From: Tupaia tana
Lineage: Eukaryota > Chordata > Mammalia > Scandentia > Tupaiidae
Direction of reading: 5' to 3'
DNA: 64,000 nucleotides
Assembly (NCBI GenBank): GCA_026018925.1
Contig: JAKSZU010000008.1
Location: 8,794,415 to 8,858,414, forward strand
The position numbers and the translations under genes are program-made. This document shows, piece by piece, positions 10,974 through 22,591 of the stretch. Every line of letters begins with the position of its first letter. Within the stretch, counting starts at the first letter, position 1. Below the pieces are notes generated by a model. It was not told where the DNA came from. It saw nothing but the letters and a program-made list of their open reading frames with translations, and searched no databases.

Positions 10974-11150
10974 GCTGGTGGTGGAGCTGCCACGGAGCTG
11001 CGGGTGCTCTACCAGCCCAACCGCTGCGCCATTCTCCAGTCCGCCCTGGTTTCAGGCCACACCGTTGTTTTTGATCGCCGCGGCAAAAGAGCTGATGAAT
11101 CAGCAGCTGGTTATGCAGACCTTTCGAAAGAATTTGTGATTCTTGTCAAG
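10974..11150 (+). CDS. Coding exon 2 of 7: trefoil-like unit (host gene; candidate long RP1)
   Basis: 177 bp, 59 codons, phase 0 at both ends. Acceptor ctcttttgttttag, donor gtaaaatgg. The peptide begins AGGGAATELRVLYQPNRC and continues through ILQSALVSGHTVVFDRRGK to ADLSKEFVILVK. It aligns with the exon at 28277-28454 (GTGDADCHFKIKK, SLESTKNPGLFVGLQSDGQ). Both follow a DG..(T/D)G exon end at the same intron position. Together with exon 1 it forms the second and third strand-units of a beta-trefoil fold. Third-position G/C is high at its start, unlike the surrounding intron. Confidence 0.87.
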
Positions 11151-11326
11151 GTAAAATGGAGGAAAATTTATATTGCTAAGTAACACTTTCTTTTCCCTGT
11201 TAAAGCAGATTCTTCGATTGTCATAAGGTTGTAATCAGATCTCTCTCCACTAGGTGGCGTTGGTGCTTGTTACTCAGACTTTGAATGGCAATAGAAACCA
11301 GTTTTACCACCAGTAAAACTGATGGG

Positions 11327-11358
11327 GAAAAAAAAAGAGATAGGAAATCAAGGATGGG

Positions 11359-11406
<48 letters not shown>

Positions 11407-11590
11407 CACACACACACACACACACACAGGAAACAAGAAATGGAAAATTATTTGCTGACGGTAACATGTATGTTGATGTGCTTGATTGAGACAATATACA
11501 GTGTACTCTAGATGGAAAATCTCACTTTGTATGCTGTAATGATGTACAGTGAATGAATGTAAATAAATAAATTTAATTAAAAAGAAAAAA
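11327..11590 (+). mobile_element. 5'-truncated L1: 3' UTR only
   Basis: A 264-bp L1 tail with 12-bp duplication aaaactgatggg at 11315-11326 and 11591-11602. It has the same 3' end as the copy at 62500-62920 (ttatttgctgacggtaacatg, gtatgctgtaatgatgtaca). The internal part has expanded into (TA)n(CA)n at 11362-11428. Confidence 0.85.
11362..11428. repeat. (TA)n(CA)n microsatellite
   Basis: About 20 TA units followed by about 13 CA units inside the L1 tail. Not present in the sister copy at 62500-62920, which has ordinary sequence there. Confidence 0.95.
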
Positions 11591-11602
11591 AAAAACTGAT
11601 GG

Positions 11603-12328
11603 GACCATATCTAATTGAAGTTGGTGGTTAAGACTTTATCTAATTGAAGTTGATGGTTAAGACTTTGAAAATTCTAAATAAAAATGTGGAGAATGTTACA
11701 TTTGGGAGCTACATCAATATGTATATTTAACTTTTCTAACATTAGGATTTATATCCTTTGACTATTACATACATGTGATTATAATACTTTGTGCTTTTTT
11801 CTTAATAATATGTGTTTGTGAATTTATTTTAAAAATACTATTATTTTAATATAGTAGTTATCACTTATGGGGTTGCCTATTTTGTGCCACTTTCCTGAGA
11901 GTTTACCACATACAGGACTAATCATCATTAAAATTCTGACAGATATTGTTATCTGTACTTAAAGATGAAAAAAAATTTCAGGGAAATTTATAATCTTGAC
12001 TAATGTAGCATAACTAGTGAATTGTGGGTCATGATTCAAACTGAATTATATTTATCATTAAAGCTTTTTATACTTACTGTATAATAAATACTTTCTCACA
12101 TTATTATTTTTCCTAAAACTACATAATTTAACCTATAGCATATATTTTAGTTTAAGGTTAAACTTAAGGTTAATAGTTTACTAATAATTGAATAAAAAGA
12201 TTATAAATATGCATGTACATGTATCTATGTGTATTTTTATTATTGAGCATTTAATCTCATTTTATTTGATCACTTCTGCATATGATACTATAATATATAC
12301 TTCGACATACCCTTTTACCACATTTTTT
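11603..12328 (+). other. Intron, AT-rich, with a probable MIR fragment
   Basis: AT-rich sequence. A segment at about 11875-12040 shows a weak antisense MIR pattern (tattgttatctgtacttaaag, gcataactagtgaattg). Near 11602-11665 a 24-bp direct repeat (tctaattgaagttg..ggttaagactt) occurs twice in tandem. Confidence 0.45.
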
Positions 12329-12345
12329 ATTATTATTATTTTCTT

Positions 12346-12606
12346 TTTTTTTTTTTTTAAGAGGTTTTCACTATAGGGCGCGTGTGCTCGCCAGACAGAC
12401 AGAGACATAGAGACAGAAAGCGAGAAATCACCCCTCAGGGGCGATGGTCACGCCGCAATTCCTTCTCCTCCATTCTCCTCTCGGGATCTTGGGCACGCAC
12501 GCACACGTGCCCGGCGTGAGTTCTAAGCCACCAGGTCCGGGACGCGAACCACGGTCGACTACGTGGGAGTCTAGCGACATAGCCATTACGCTAACTGCTG
12601 GTTCCC
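12346..12606 (-). repeat. SINE-L, young, 17-bp target duplication
   Basis: Near-consensus copy with most CpGs intact. The exact duplication attattattattttctt at 12329-12345 and 12607-12623 is the longest in the window. Minus-strand head reads gggaaccagcagttagcgta. Confidence 0.94.
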
Positions 12607-13157
12607 ATTATTATTATTTTCTTAGCTTAGAAAATTAGAAGTCAAATTTAAGAGTCAGGGTATAAATGGTCAAGACCCTGGGAACATACTTCTAAATTTC
12701 TTTCCAGAAATGTACCAATTTTTACTGTCGTGAAAGTTAAGCCAACTATGAAGTTCAAAGAAACAGACTATACTACTGACCTCACTTCTGACACCACACA
12801 GAGGTTGAGGGCCCCTGATGGCACTATGAAGGCTTGGTAACTCAGTAGAACTCAAAATACTGAAAGCTGTTCAGTTTATTACAGAGAAAGGGTTCAGATT
12901 AAAATCAACTAGGTGTCCTCCCCTCACAGTCAAGACGGAGTGGCTTTTCTTAGCATTGATGTTGACAACAGGCAAAGAATATTGCCGGCCAGGGAAATCC
13001 ATCTGGCCCTTAGTGTCTAAGTCTTTGCTGGGGCTCCATCCTGTGACCAATCTTAGTCTCCAGCCACTTTGGGGAAAATTAAACTCCTTTCTACTCAACC
13101 CTCATCAGCAGTGTAGAAGAATCCCCATCTCGTTGATCTCAGTGTTGAGTATGACCC

Positions 13158-13490
13158 CTTTTCTTTCTTCCTTTTCTTCTCCTTCCTTCTTTCCTTCCTT
13201 CCATCCTTTCTTTCTCTCTTTTCTTTTTTCTTTCTTTCTCTCTCTCCTTTCTTTCACTCTCCTTCTTTCCTTCCTTCTTTCCTTCCTTCCTTCCTTCCTT
13301 CCTTCCTTCCTTCCTTCCTTCCTTCCTTCCTTCCTCCTGTTCTGTCCTTTTCTTTCTTTTTTTTCTTTTTCTTTTTCTTTTTCTTTTCCTTTTCCTTTTC
13401 CTTTTTCTTTTTCTTTCCATTTCTTCTTCCTTCTCTCCCTCTCCCTTCCTTCTTTCTCTTTACTTTTTCCTCTCTTTCTTTCCTGTCTTA
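13158..13490. repeat. Polypyrimidine tract (TTCC/CTTT/CTTTTT)n
   Basis: About 330 bases almost purely C and T on the plus strand, with a run of some 16 TTCC units near 13282-13335 followed by CTTTTT units. It adjoins the 3' tail of the old SINE at 13491-13725 and probably grew from its tail. Long Ser/Phe/Leu or Lys/Arg/Glu frames across it are artefacts. Confidence 0.95.
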
Positions 13491-13725
13491 ATTTACCAGA
13501 GTGCAAGTGCACTCAATGAGAGAGAGCGGGGGAGGGAGGAAGTGAGGAAGCAGACCCCCATGGAGAATGGTCACATGGCTATCCCATCTCCATTTCTCCC
13601 TCTCATGATTTTGGGTACACATGCACACGTGTCCAGCATGTTCTTCAAATCACTGTGTCCAGGATGCAAACCACACAGTGGTCTGGGGGACCCAGCTTCC
13701 TTAACCTCCTGGCCACCAGCTGACC
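13491..13725 (-). repeat. Old SINE-L, minus orientation
   Basis: Recognisable antisense pattern (gagtgcaagtgcactca, gattttgggtacacatgcaca, ggaccc and ccaccagctgac) but with many substitutions and lost CpGs. One of the oldest copies here. Confidence 0.72.
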
Positions 13726-14192
13726 TGGGTATGGCTCTTAAAAAGAAAATCTTTGGGAATTTTTAAAAACAATAAACATCTACTTTTAGCTTACATTTTT
13801 TGCTACCAGTGTATATTGCCTTTCCATATGTTTATTCACATTTGTATTTTGTCTTTTGTGATTTGTGTTGTCTTTACCCATTTCTCTACAATATTGGTAC
13901 ATTTCTAATTAACTTTCAAGAGCTTATATAGCTTTCTTTTCAATTAGTGATTATATAAAATTTATTTAAATATACCTTAGTTGTATTTGATCACTTTTCA
14001 TTCATTCTTGCATGCATACATTTAACTAATATGTATAGAATACATTCCATAATTCAAGTATTCATAGCATACTTTTAATATTCTGCTTTTTATTAATTTG
14101 TTCCTAGTGATCATAAATTCTTGAAGAGAAATAATTACAGTTGATATCTTTATTTTAAATTGATTTAATTTAATAATTTGTATTACATATAC

Positions 14193-14436
14193 TGCTTTTT
14201 TTTTTAGGTTTTTGCTATAGGGTGAATATTCTTGCCAGAGAGACAGAAAGCAAGAGATCACCCCCCAGGGGCGATAGCCTCATCACAATCCCTGGTCCTC
14301 CGTCCTCCTCTCGGGATTTTGGGCATTCATGCACACGCACCTGGCCTGGGTTTTAAGCCTCCCAGTCCAGGACTTGAATTGCTGTCGACAATGTGGGAGT
14401 CCAATGATGTAACCATTACGCCATGCGCTGGTCTCG
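14193..14436 (-). repeat. SINE-L, minus orientation
   Basis: T9 tail at 14195-14205, ggtttttgctatagggtg, body with ccccccagggg, and head ending catgcgctggtctcg. Confidence 0.86.
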
Positions 14437-14705
14437 CAGTTTGTATCTTTTTAAAACATCTCTGTAACATCCAGTGTTGACCCTTACACTCTCAATAAAT
14501 AATCATTGGTGTAAGTCAGTCTTCTTTGGCTTTGTATAACAGTATAACCGTCAAATTCTTTCTTTCACTCTTTCTTTCAGCTACCAAGCTTCCAGAAAAA
14601 TCCTTTCACTGTAACCTCTGTGAGAGCACTGACTCCTTAGCCACTTCCCTCTAGGACACAGGAGCCTGTTAGTTACTACTTTTCTGTTTTGCTTTTTCTC
14701 GGAAG

Positions 14706-14918
14706 GGTGTGTTTCTCGACAGTGCAGTGGTTCTGCTCTCGACAAGCCTGTGTCAGGCCCTGCGTCTCCAGCCTGACGGAAGCTGCACTGGAGTTGGAAA
14801 ACAGTCTGAAGAATCCTACTGGAAAGTGCATAAAATCCGCTCTGGGATTTGCATGTTTGAAAGTGTGAAAAATGCAGGGATGTATCTGCAGATTAAGGAT
14901 GGTCGGTGTGATGGAACG
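14706..14918 (+). CDS. Coding exon 3 of 7: core of a beta-trefoil-like domain (host gene; candidate long RP1)
   Basis: 213 bp, 71 codons, phase 0 at both ends. Acceptor cttttt-ctcggaag, donor gtaagc. It carries the first trefoil unit, GVFLDSAVVLLSTSLCQALR then LQPDGSCTGVGKQSEES, and the start of the second, HKIRSGICMFESVKNAGMYL then QIKDGRCDGT. The three units VVLLSTSL.., ICMFESVK.. and (next exon) VSLESTKN.. recur about every 40 residues, as expected for the threefold symmetry of fascin/FGF-like trefoils. No signal peptide or membrane segment is encoded. Function is unknown from sequence alone. Such folds in fascin bind actin, but nothing here shows that activity. Confidence 0.93.
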
Positions 14919-15539
14919 GTAAGCATCTGTTTTTTCCCCTCAACAAATGTTTAAGACGTTTGCCAGCCATCGACTTGAGAACAGCACTTTCTGAGTGCTT
15001 CATTTTTTATTTTACCTATGAACGTTTTCAAAATTGCATGTTCTATGTGCTCTCTTTCTTGAATGGTACTTTTAGTAAGTGGGGAGGGCAGCTCATGCCT
15101 GATGTGGTCAGAGAGGACTCCTGACCCTCTAGGCAGCGCTTCTGAACGTCATGTGCATGCAGACACCTGTGAGTTCTGTGAGAAAGCAGGCTCTGACTCA
15201 GAAAGACTGGGGCTGGGATCTGAATGTCTACAATTCCACGTCTCAAGCTGTCGCTGCTGATGCTAGTCTGCAAACTGTGCTCTGCGAAGTCCCTGCTTGT
15301 GAGTCTCCTTACCTTTTTTTGGCCTACATTTACACCATTGGAAACCCTGCATTTTGACTAAGGAAGTAATTTTAAATTCTAAATATTAGGGATCCTCCTT
15401 TAAGCCTTAGGAGGGGAATGCAAGGTAATTAATGTAACAGTTTTAAATTAATGATTTTTCTGTGGGCTAAAGGCACTAAAAGACTGCATGTTTCATTTTC
15501 CTGTTAATACTTTCTCCATCGATTCTTCCTTCGTTTTCG

Positions 15540-15773
15540 CTTCACAGAGCATGTGTGTTCACCACAGAGACAGAGAGAGAGCATGCCTCCATGGGATCTG
15601 TTCATGCTGCAGTTCCTCTTCCTTCATTTCTTCACGTCATCAGGACTTTGGGCACACATGCACATGTGCCTGGTGTAGTTTTCACGCCACTGGGACTGGA
15701 ATCACACCCTGGTTGGCCATGTAGGGTCAGGCTCCCAGTGTACAGTGCTTATCCATTGTGCTATGGGGCTGGC
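15540..15773 (-). repeat. Old SINE-L/S relative, minus orientation
   Basis: Diverged copy: gcatgtgtgttcaccacag, gggcacacatgcacatgtgc, and head ctatggggctggcc at 15762-15775. Lacks a clear tail. Confidence 0.7.
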
Positions 15774-15779
15774 CTTCTC

Positions 15780-16500
15780 TTCATCTACCCTTGTTTGAAA
15801 TAATTTAGTTTTAATTGTATCTTTTGGATAAATTCAGAGATACCTTCTTTCCTTCCCCTGCCCCTCCCTCTCCTCTTTCTCCCTTGTGCTGTGGGTTAAC
15901 TCAGCTCTGTCTGATTATGCTGAGAAAATGGAATTAAATCCCTGGCGTTCAAATGAAATAACCTGGCAAGTGCTGGAAGGTGGGTGGAAACATGTTAGTA
16001 TTATTTCAGTGCAGAGGAACTATTTTTCAGAGAGACTGTGAGTGCGATCCTAGTTTAGTAACTTGCTCAGAGCCCAGGAGTGTTAGAACTGAGACTCTGT
16101 CCAAGTCAGCCTGCTTCCTGTTTCCTTTGTGGAGGACCGAGAATAACAGCATTGAGAGAACGGGCTGACCACTGTGATGAGACTAGGGTTAGGATACGTC
16201 GGCAGCATGGATTACAAACTCAAGCACCAAGTTTTCCTCTTTGGTACTTTTTGCAAGCACCAGCTTTGCCTACAGCTTGTCGGGCAAGCGATTGGCTCTC
16301 AGGTGAATCAGTGGGAGAACACTCTATACCTATTCCAGCTTGCTGTGCTTTGTGACAAGGCTGGGAACCCTGCTCTTCCCCACCCCGCCCCCGTGGGCTT
16401 CTCAGAGGAAACGCTGCGTTTAGGATTTCCCATGCACTTGAAGCTGAGGCAGGCAATCATGTATTATAGGAGATTCAAACCCAAGTATCACTTCTTAGAG
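15780..16500 (+). other. Intron with a MIR-like fragment
   Basis: Mostly unique sequence. Around 16015-16115 a gtaacttgctcagagcccag and tgttagaactgagactctg order suggests antisense MIR. An open frame at 16174-16620 has no recognisable domain and runs into microsatellite, so I do not call it a gene. Confidence 0.45.
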
Positions 16501-16502
16501 AG

Positions 16503-16520
16503 TATATATATATATATATA

Positions 16521-16559
<39 letters not shown>

Positions 16560-16790
16560 ATATAAAATAGTTTATTATATATATATTTTATATATATATA
16601 GGTTTATATATAATATCTAATAAATATATATTAAATATAACACATAACTATACACTAATATTAAAATATTAAAATATATAAAATATATTATGTATGAATG
16701 TATAATATATATTTATTTTATATATATATACCCACACACACACACACACACATCTATATCTATATCTATATCTATATCTATATCTATATT
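16503..16790. repeat. Compound microsatellite: (TA)n(TG)n, AT-rich core, (CA)n(TATATC)n
   Basis: A (TA)10 block, (TG)16 and a GCGCGC step at 16503-16560, about 170 bases of nearly pure A/T, then (CA)10 and six tatatc hexamers ending in the T-tail of a SINE-L at about 16790. Confidence 0.93.
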
Positions 16791-17045
16791 TTTTTTAGAG
16801 GTTTTTGCCTTAGCATGCTTGTACTCGCTGTGGGTGGGGAGAGAGAGAGAGACAGACACAGAGAGCGAAAGTGATAAATCACCCCCCAGGGGTGATGGCC
16901 ATGCTGCAGTCTGTCGTCCTCCCCAATCTTGAGTATGCACGCACATGCACCTGGAGTGATTTTCTAGTCACTGGGTCCAGGACTTAAACTGAGATCGACT
17001 ATGTGGGAGTCCAGCAATGTAATTGCTATGCCATCTGTTGGTCCC
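16791..17045 (-). repeat. SINE-L, minus orientation
   Basis: T-tail merges with the hexamer microsatellite. The body keeps ccccccaggggtgatggcc and the head ends ccatctgttggtccc at 17045. Confidence 0.82.
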
Positions 17046-17065
17046 ACTTACAGATATTTTATAAG

Positions 17066-17069
<4 letters not shown>

Positions 17070-17102
<33 letters not shown>

Positions 17103-17150
17103 TTATATAAGTATATAATAATATAATAATATATAAGTATATAATTTGAG
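17070..17150. repeat. (CA)n plus ATA-rich microsatellite
   Basis: About sixteen CA units at 17070-17101 followed by (ATA)-type repeats to about 17145. It lies immediately past the SINE at 16791-17045. Confidence 0.92.
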
Positions 17151-17427
17151 TAAAAGCAGGGGCATCTGTTCTGCTTACTTTTGGACAGAGAGGGCCCATA
17201 TGGAGAACCAGTGAGATCTACTGATAAAGGCTGAAGAGCATAAATGGTTTGGCTGCACAGAGGCTGATACACAGAACTTAAAGTAAGCCCTTTAGGACAT
17301 AAGGCAGTGCCTCCAGGCCTGTTGGAGACTGGCTACATGTGATTTGTCCAGAGGGTGTGGTTGCTCCTCTGAGGCCTCCCAGGGCTACACCTGTGTGTAA
17401 AGCAGAAGCTGGATAGAAAAGAGACTG

Positions 17428-17508
17428 GTGGGCCAGCAGGTGACGTGGTGGTTAAAGTGCTGGACTCCCACATGGTCATCCATGGTTCAAGTCACAGACC
17501 TGGTGATT
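17428..17508 (+). repeat. SINE-S head fragment, plus orientation
   Basis: tRNA-like head gggccagcaggtgacgtggt with A box (tgacgtggtgg) and B box (ggttcaagtca). It stops at gacctggtgattt, where a TA/CA microsatellite takes over. Confidence 0.78.
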
Positions 17509-17657
17509 TATATATATATACACACACACATACATATACATATATATAATGTTACATGTAATATATATTATATAATGTTGTATATAATATATATTATGTA
17601 CAATGATATATAATATATAATATTACATATATTATATATATGTATATATATATATAA
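17509..17657. repeat. (TA)n-rich microsatellite
   Basis: Alternating TA, CA and ATAATATAT units, partly self-complementary, replacing the body and tail of the SINE-S head just upstream. Confidence 0.92.
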
Positions 17658-17804
17658 TCTTCAGCTTAAGGAAAGGTTTTGGAGGTCTTCTGGCCTATGA
17701 CACAGAACAGTAGTTCTTGGCCAGCTACATTTCTAAATTTGGTACTCAAACAGTATGTAGAGATTCTAGCTTCCTCTACTTTCTGTTTAAAATTCCAAGC
17801 CTGG

Positions 17805-18052
17805 AGCCAGCTGGTGGCTTGACATTTGAGGTGGCTGGATCCTACATAGCTGACCGTGCAATTCAAGTCTGGACTAAACTTGAGAAACACATTGGACGTG
17901 CGTGTGTGCCCAAAATTCCGAAAAGAAAGAGATGAAGGAGAAGGGGTTGCAGTGTAACCATCCCCCACTGGGGTGCTTTCTCACTTTAACCCATCTCTCA
18001 GTCTCTCTCCAGGGAGTGAGTGTGCCCTGGAACAAAAAGAAAAAAGAAAGAA
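17805..18052 (+). repeat. Old SINE-L, plus orientation
   Basis: Diverged head agccagctggtggcttgaca, B-box remnant (aattcaagtctgg), then cgtgcgtgtgtgcccaaaat and an end ccctggaacaaaaagaaaa. B-box and most CpGs are lost. Confidence 0.75.
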
Positions 18053-18430
18053 ATTCCAGACCTGTCCTTGAAAAGATTATTATATTGGAAAGTTATTGCT
18101 AAATGATTTAAAATTTTTAAGAACCTATCCACAAAGCCTGGGGTTCCTGAACACTCTATATATCATAGGAAAGTGTGCCAACATGCTGGTCACAGTGAAT
18201 TTTCCGATCCTGTAACCAGGTCAGCAGGAGAATAAAGGGAGCCAGCAGATTGTATTTCAGTGACTGGTGTCTGGCCAAGGCCAAGGGAGATCTTACATGT
18301 GTGATGACACCTCTTATCCCACATTCACACAGCAGTCAGGCATGCAGCCAGCAACAGCAGGTCTTTACCTAAGGCTGACCCATGTAAATGATCTGCTGAC
18401 TCCTTTTGTATAGTTATAAAAAATTGGCTA

Positions 18431-18690
18431 GGGAACCCAGCAGGTGGTATGGTAGTTAAACTGCCCGACTCCTACATGGCCGATCAATGTTCAAGTCTTA
18501 GACCCGGTGGCTTGAAAATTACTCTGGGAGTATGTGCGTGCATTCCAAAATCCCAGGAGGAGAATGGAAGAGAGGGATTTGGTGTGGCCATCTACCATGG
18601 GGGCGGGGGTTGGGTAATTTCTCACTTTCCCTCTCACTGCCTCTCTCTGATGAGTGCACATGCCCTATGGCAAAAATCTTAAAAAAAAAA
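18431..18690 (+). repeat. SINE-L, plus orientation
   Basis: Head gggaacccagcaggtggtat, body with an unusual G-rich expansion (18600-18614), 3' end ccctatggcaaaaatctt and an A12 tail. Confidence 0.85.
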
Positions 18691-18850
18691 AAGAATAAAG
18701 AAAAAAATGTTGGTCAGAGTTGAAGAGTTTCTAAATTTAATTATTTTAATCGTAGGGAGAAACTGTTATATCTTTTCCTCATTCATTGAAAAGTTGATGG
18801 TAGAGACTCCTATAACAAGAGACAGATTAATAAGAGAAAAGCATATACCT

Positions 18851-19105
18851 TTATTTATTTACTTATTTATTTCAAAGAGATTTTTGCTATAGGGTATATA
18901 GAGAGATAGAAAGTGAGAAATTAACCCCCCTCCTGGCAGGGGGCGGCCATGCCACAATCCCTTCTCCTCCATTCTTCTCTCGGGATTTTGGGCATACATG
19001 CACAATGCACCTGGCATGAGTTTTAAGTCATCAGGTACAGGACTTGAACCATGGTCGACTACATGGGAGTCTAGAACCTTAATCACTGTGCCACCTGCTG
19101 TTCAC
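18851..19105 (-). repeat. SINE-L, minus orientation, (TTTA)n tail
   Basis: (TTTA)n tail at 18852-18872, gagatttttgctatagggta, a deletion near 18900 that removes the usual tgtgctcgcc segment, and head ending cacctgctgttcacc. Confidence 0.82.
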
Positions 19106-19178
19106 CATACACATTTATTTAATGTAAATTTTATAAGACACAGGAGCCTTCAGAAATGAAGAACCAAAGACCCAGGGA

Positions 19179-19375
19179 TTTTTTTCTTTAAAGAATTATT
19201 CATTTAACTTTATGTGTCATCATTATTATTTTTAATTTACTACAGGGCATGTGTGCTCACCAGAGACAGAGAGAGAGAGTGGGAAAATGAGAACGTAAGC
19301 TGCTAGGTCTGGGACTCAAAGTGGTTAGCCATGTGAGAGTCCAGCACCTTAACCACCATGACACCTGCTGACCTA
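19179..19375 (-). repeat. SINE-S, 9-bp target duplication
   Basis: ATT-rich tail, ctacagggcatgtgtgctca, body, and head ending cacctgctgacct. Duplication acccaggga at 19170-19178 and 19376-19384. Confidence 0.82.
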
Positions 19376-19509
19376 ACCCAGGGAAAATTTTTATGGACAG
19401 TTATATAGAAGTATGATTAGGGAACAAAAGGTATTATCTGATGGTAACAGACTGTGGAAACTTAGTAAGGCTTCTCTGTTCAGATTTTTCTTTAGTTCTT
19501 ACGTGACAT

Positions 19510-19641
19510 TCCTTCCCTCCAGGTCTAAGGGAGGACACACGCATACACATGCACCTGGCACATTGCTCACACTCTAGGACTGTAACCGTGCGGTCAGCCG
19601 TGCAGGGTCAGCCACCTTAGCCACACGCCTTCTGGCTGGCT
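19510..19641 (-). repeat. Old SINE fragment
   Basis: Only the head half is recognisable: cacatgcacctggcac, ggactgtaaccgtgcggtc and ccttctggctggc. No tail seen. Confidence 0.55.
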
Positions 19642-19644
19642 TAC

Positions 19645-22240
19645 TGTTGCTTTTGTTTAGGAGACAGTAGTCAGGAGAAGATGGAAGAGACCTTCCTGCC
19701 GCTGCAGTTTTCCCAATCTCCTTCAGTATGCCAATGTGCCATGTTTGGGGAGCGTTTGCTGTGCCCCATTGTCCTGACCAGCCATGGTCCCGTCCTGCTC
19801 AGTCCTGCCCATGCTTTCCATTAGGGTTGGCTTCTTGGCTATAGTCTTTCACACGTGCTGTCACGGGACATCTGGGTCAGCTCAGACTTGTCCTCTGGAC
19901 CCTATGTGGCCAGTATTATGGCACATATCAGACATGCAGAGTTAAGAGGCCTAAAAGAGTACTCTGAGGCCATGGCCTGAGGGTCACTCCACTTCGCATT
20001 GATTTTTAGCCTTTACATCAATACTTGTATAGAGAAGAACCTCCACAGAAAACCGTCATTTATAGTTTACTTCTGCTAGTCCCACTGTAGTGTTTTCTTT
20101 ACATTATAACTTGTTTAATGACTAGTTAATTTGGTAGTCTGACTGTAAAATTCTCCATCTGAAGTATGGGTAGGCAAAATGCATATATTTCTTTGGTCTT
20201 CCCAAATAGTATTGATGCATAACAATGAAGCATATTATTTTTTACTTTCACTGTATCTGACCAGGAATCCACTAGATTGCAGTGACAAAACTTTTGAAAG
20301 TAGAATGGTAATAATCCTCTTAATTATCCGACTTTACATATGTTTAGAGGCTGTGGTAAAGCATGCTTACAATCTCCAAAGGGATTTGAGCTGTATTCAA
20401 AGGTAAATGGTAATGCATGCTCACATTCCTTGAAAACCGAACAGTACCTCAGTCCCCTCTATACCCAACAAACACTTACTGTAATAAATGGAGTTGAATA
20501 AAAGCATTAATGATTCCAATGTGTCTACTATTGTACACTTGAAAACATTTCTTATAGGCAAACACACTTATATTTAAATCAAGTGATGCTGATCCTGTAA
20601 CAAATGTTTCTATTTCTGTTACCATAGAATTGTCATCCTGTAGGAGTAAATCGCTTTAACAGATTTTGATGTAATAGAGACTCAAGTCAGCAACAAACAG
20701 CGAGTGGTTCACTAGGGACAATGGTAAGGTTGTTAATTTAAAGAAGAAAAACAAGCCTCAAAACAACATGTGTGGGACTTACTAAGCATAAGTACAAAGG
20801 GAAAAAAGCCATAGGAGTTGTGGGAAAAACAAACTTAAGAGTGATCACCGTACCAAGACGCGTGCACGCCTGTGCGTGTGTGTGCACATACACACCTTGC
20901 ACCAACAGGATACTTGTTCATGGGCCAAAGTTTGGTTTGTAGAAGCTAGGGAGATTTTCTCATCACAGACTTATCTAATTTTGTCTCATTGCTCAATGTA
21001 TATTTTTTCAGATGGAAAGAATTTAAGATTTTATTCGTATTTGTAAAATACTAAAATATAAAAATATATGAAAGGATATACATAGATTAGGTATACACAA
21101 TGTTAAACCAATGGGTTAAGAAATGAAATAGTAAAAGTCTTAGTTTTATGTAAATAATTTAAAATAATTTTGTAATTAATCGAAAATATTTTAGAAAACT
21201 GATTTTAATAAATGTGGGGTTGTATACATAGCCACATGCATGATAAATTATTTTGTCTGAATTTTCTAGAAAATAGTCTCATATTTCACTATTATTGTAG
21301 ACCATAGTTTCATGCATTAGTTTTGATCTCAGAGCATGAAAGAGATTTGAAGAATATATAGAGGGCCTTGAGAATAGCAACAGATTCCCCCCTCAGGAGC
21401 AAATCTGCTTTAAGAAAGGAATAAATTGTTGAGTGATTGATCTTGGAAAAGAGAAGGCCTATGAGTAGCATTAATAATACTCCAGGGTACAGAATGTTTA
21501 TTACTAGGATGCAGTCACCACAGGGGAGAGAGTCTTGTTTGCTAAAATATCCTGAATTCTACAGCAGGGCCTGGCATTTGGTAGGTGTTCAACAAATACT
21601 GCGTGAAAGAGAAGTTAAAATGTCACTTGGGTTTCAGTAACAAGGAGTTGTCTTACAAAAGATCTAAGTAGAGGGAAACGGGCAGAAGACGCCACATTAG
21701 CTCGCAGTGGAGTAAGCACACCTCAGATATGCCAGCATGGCTTTGTCCAGGTGGTGTTCGTTACTCATACGTAGGAGTGCACACAAGAAGACTGCTTGGC
21801 ATTTAGAGTCCACATATTTTAATTTTCTACCTGCATCTCTTTAACCAGTCTGTATTTGGGTTAGGCATGAAACAGATTTTTAGATTAAAGAAGGGAGGCC
21901 AGGATAAAATTTTGTTTTCATTCTTTTCACTCATTGTACTCAAAGAGTAGTTAAAATATCATTTCTTCAGGTGGTACTGGAGGAAACAAATAGAGGCATA
22001 CACAACAGTGATCTCGAGAACAATGGTGACTCTGAAATCTCATTCTATCAGTGGTTGCAGTTCAATTGCTTCTATAAAGGCTCAGGAGAAGCAGGCTGAT
22101 TTGGACAGAGAGTGAGTCAGAAATTTTCTGAAAGGGTGAATTTTAGAGAGAATAATTCCACTTTAATGATCAGAGAAGAGAGAGAGAGACATTATGTGAG
22201 CTAATTATGAAGTTAGAAATTAGCAAAAAAAGGAACCTTT
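19645..22240 (+). other. Intron, no strong feature
   Basis: About 2.6 kb of largely unique sequence. Near 21565-21600 the string caacaaatactgcgtgaaag preceded by ggcctggcatttggtaggtg resembles the end of an L2 or MIR element. No coding exon with compatible phase was found in it. Confidence 0.4.
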
Positions 22241-22280
22241 TTTTTTTTTACAGAATTCTGTATTTAATTTTACTTATTAT

Positions 22281-22284
22281 TATT

Positions 22285-22342
<58 letters not shown>

Positions 22343-22472
22343 TTCCTATAAGGCACATGTGCTCACCAGAGACAAGGAAAATGAGAAAACAGCTGCCAGG
22401 TCCAGGACTTGAACTGTAGTCAGTCATCTGGAAGTCCAGTGTGTTAACCACCACATCACGTCCTAGCCCGCC
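22281..22472 (-). repeat. SINE-S with a T52 tail
   Basis: A run of about 52 T (22288-22339) precedes an antisense SINE-S whose head ends cacgtcctagcccgcc. The run is far longer than in older neighbours, which suggests either a young tail or later slippage. Confidence 0.83.
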
Positions 22473-22591
22473 AAAAAGAACATTTTTAAAGATCTACTGA
22501 ACATTAAGTTTCTTCTGAAAGGCAGAAACAATAAAGCTTCAGTAAATAAAGGAAAGCAGAAAAATTTATAATCTAAAAGGGGAAAATATAG

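Noticed and set aside
13105..13519. Long Lys/Arg/Glu and Ser/Phe/Leu frames
   Set aside because: They run through the pyrimidine tract at 13158-13490. Simple repeats lack stops in some frames.
16174..16620. 148-codon plus-strand open frame
   Set aside because: No domain, ends inside a microsatellite, and no splice sites in a phase compatible with the host gene.
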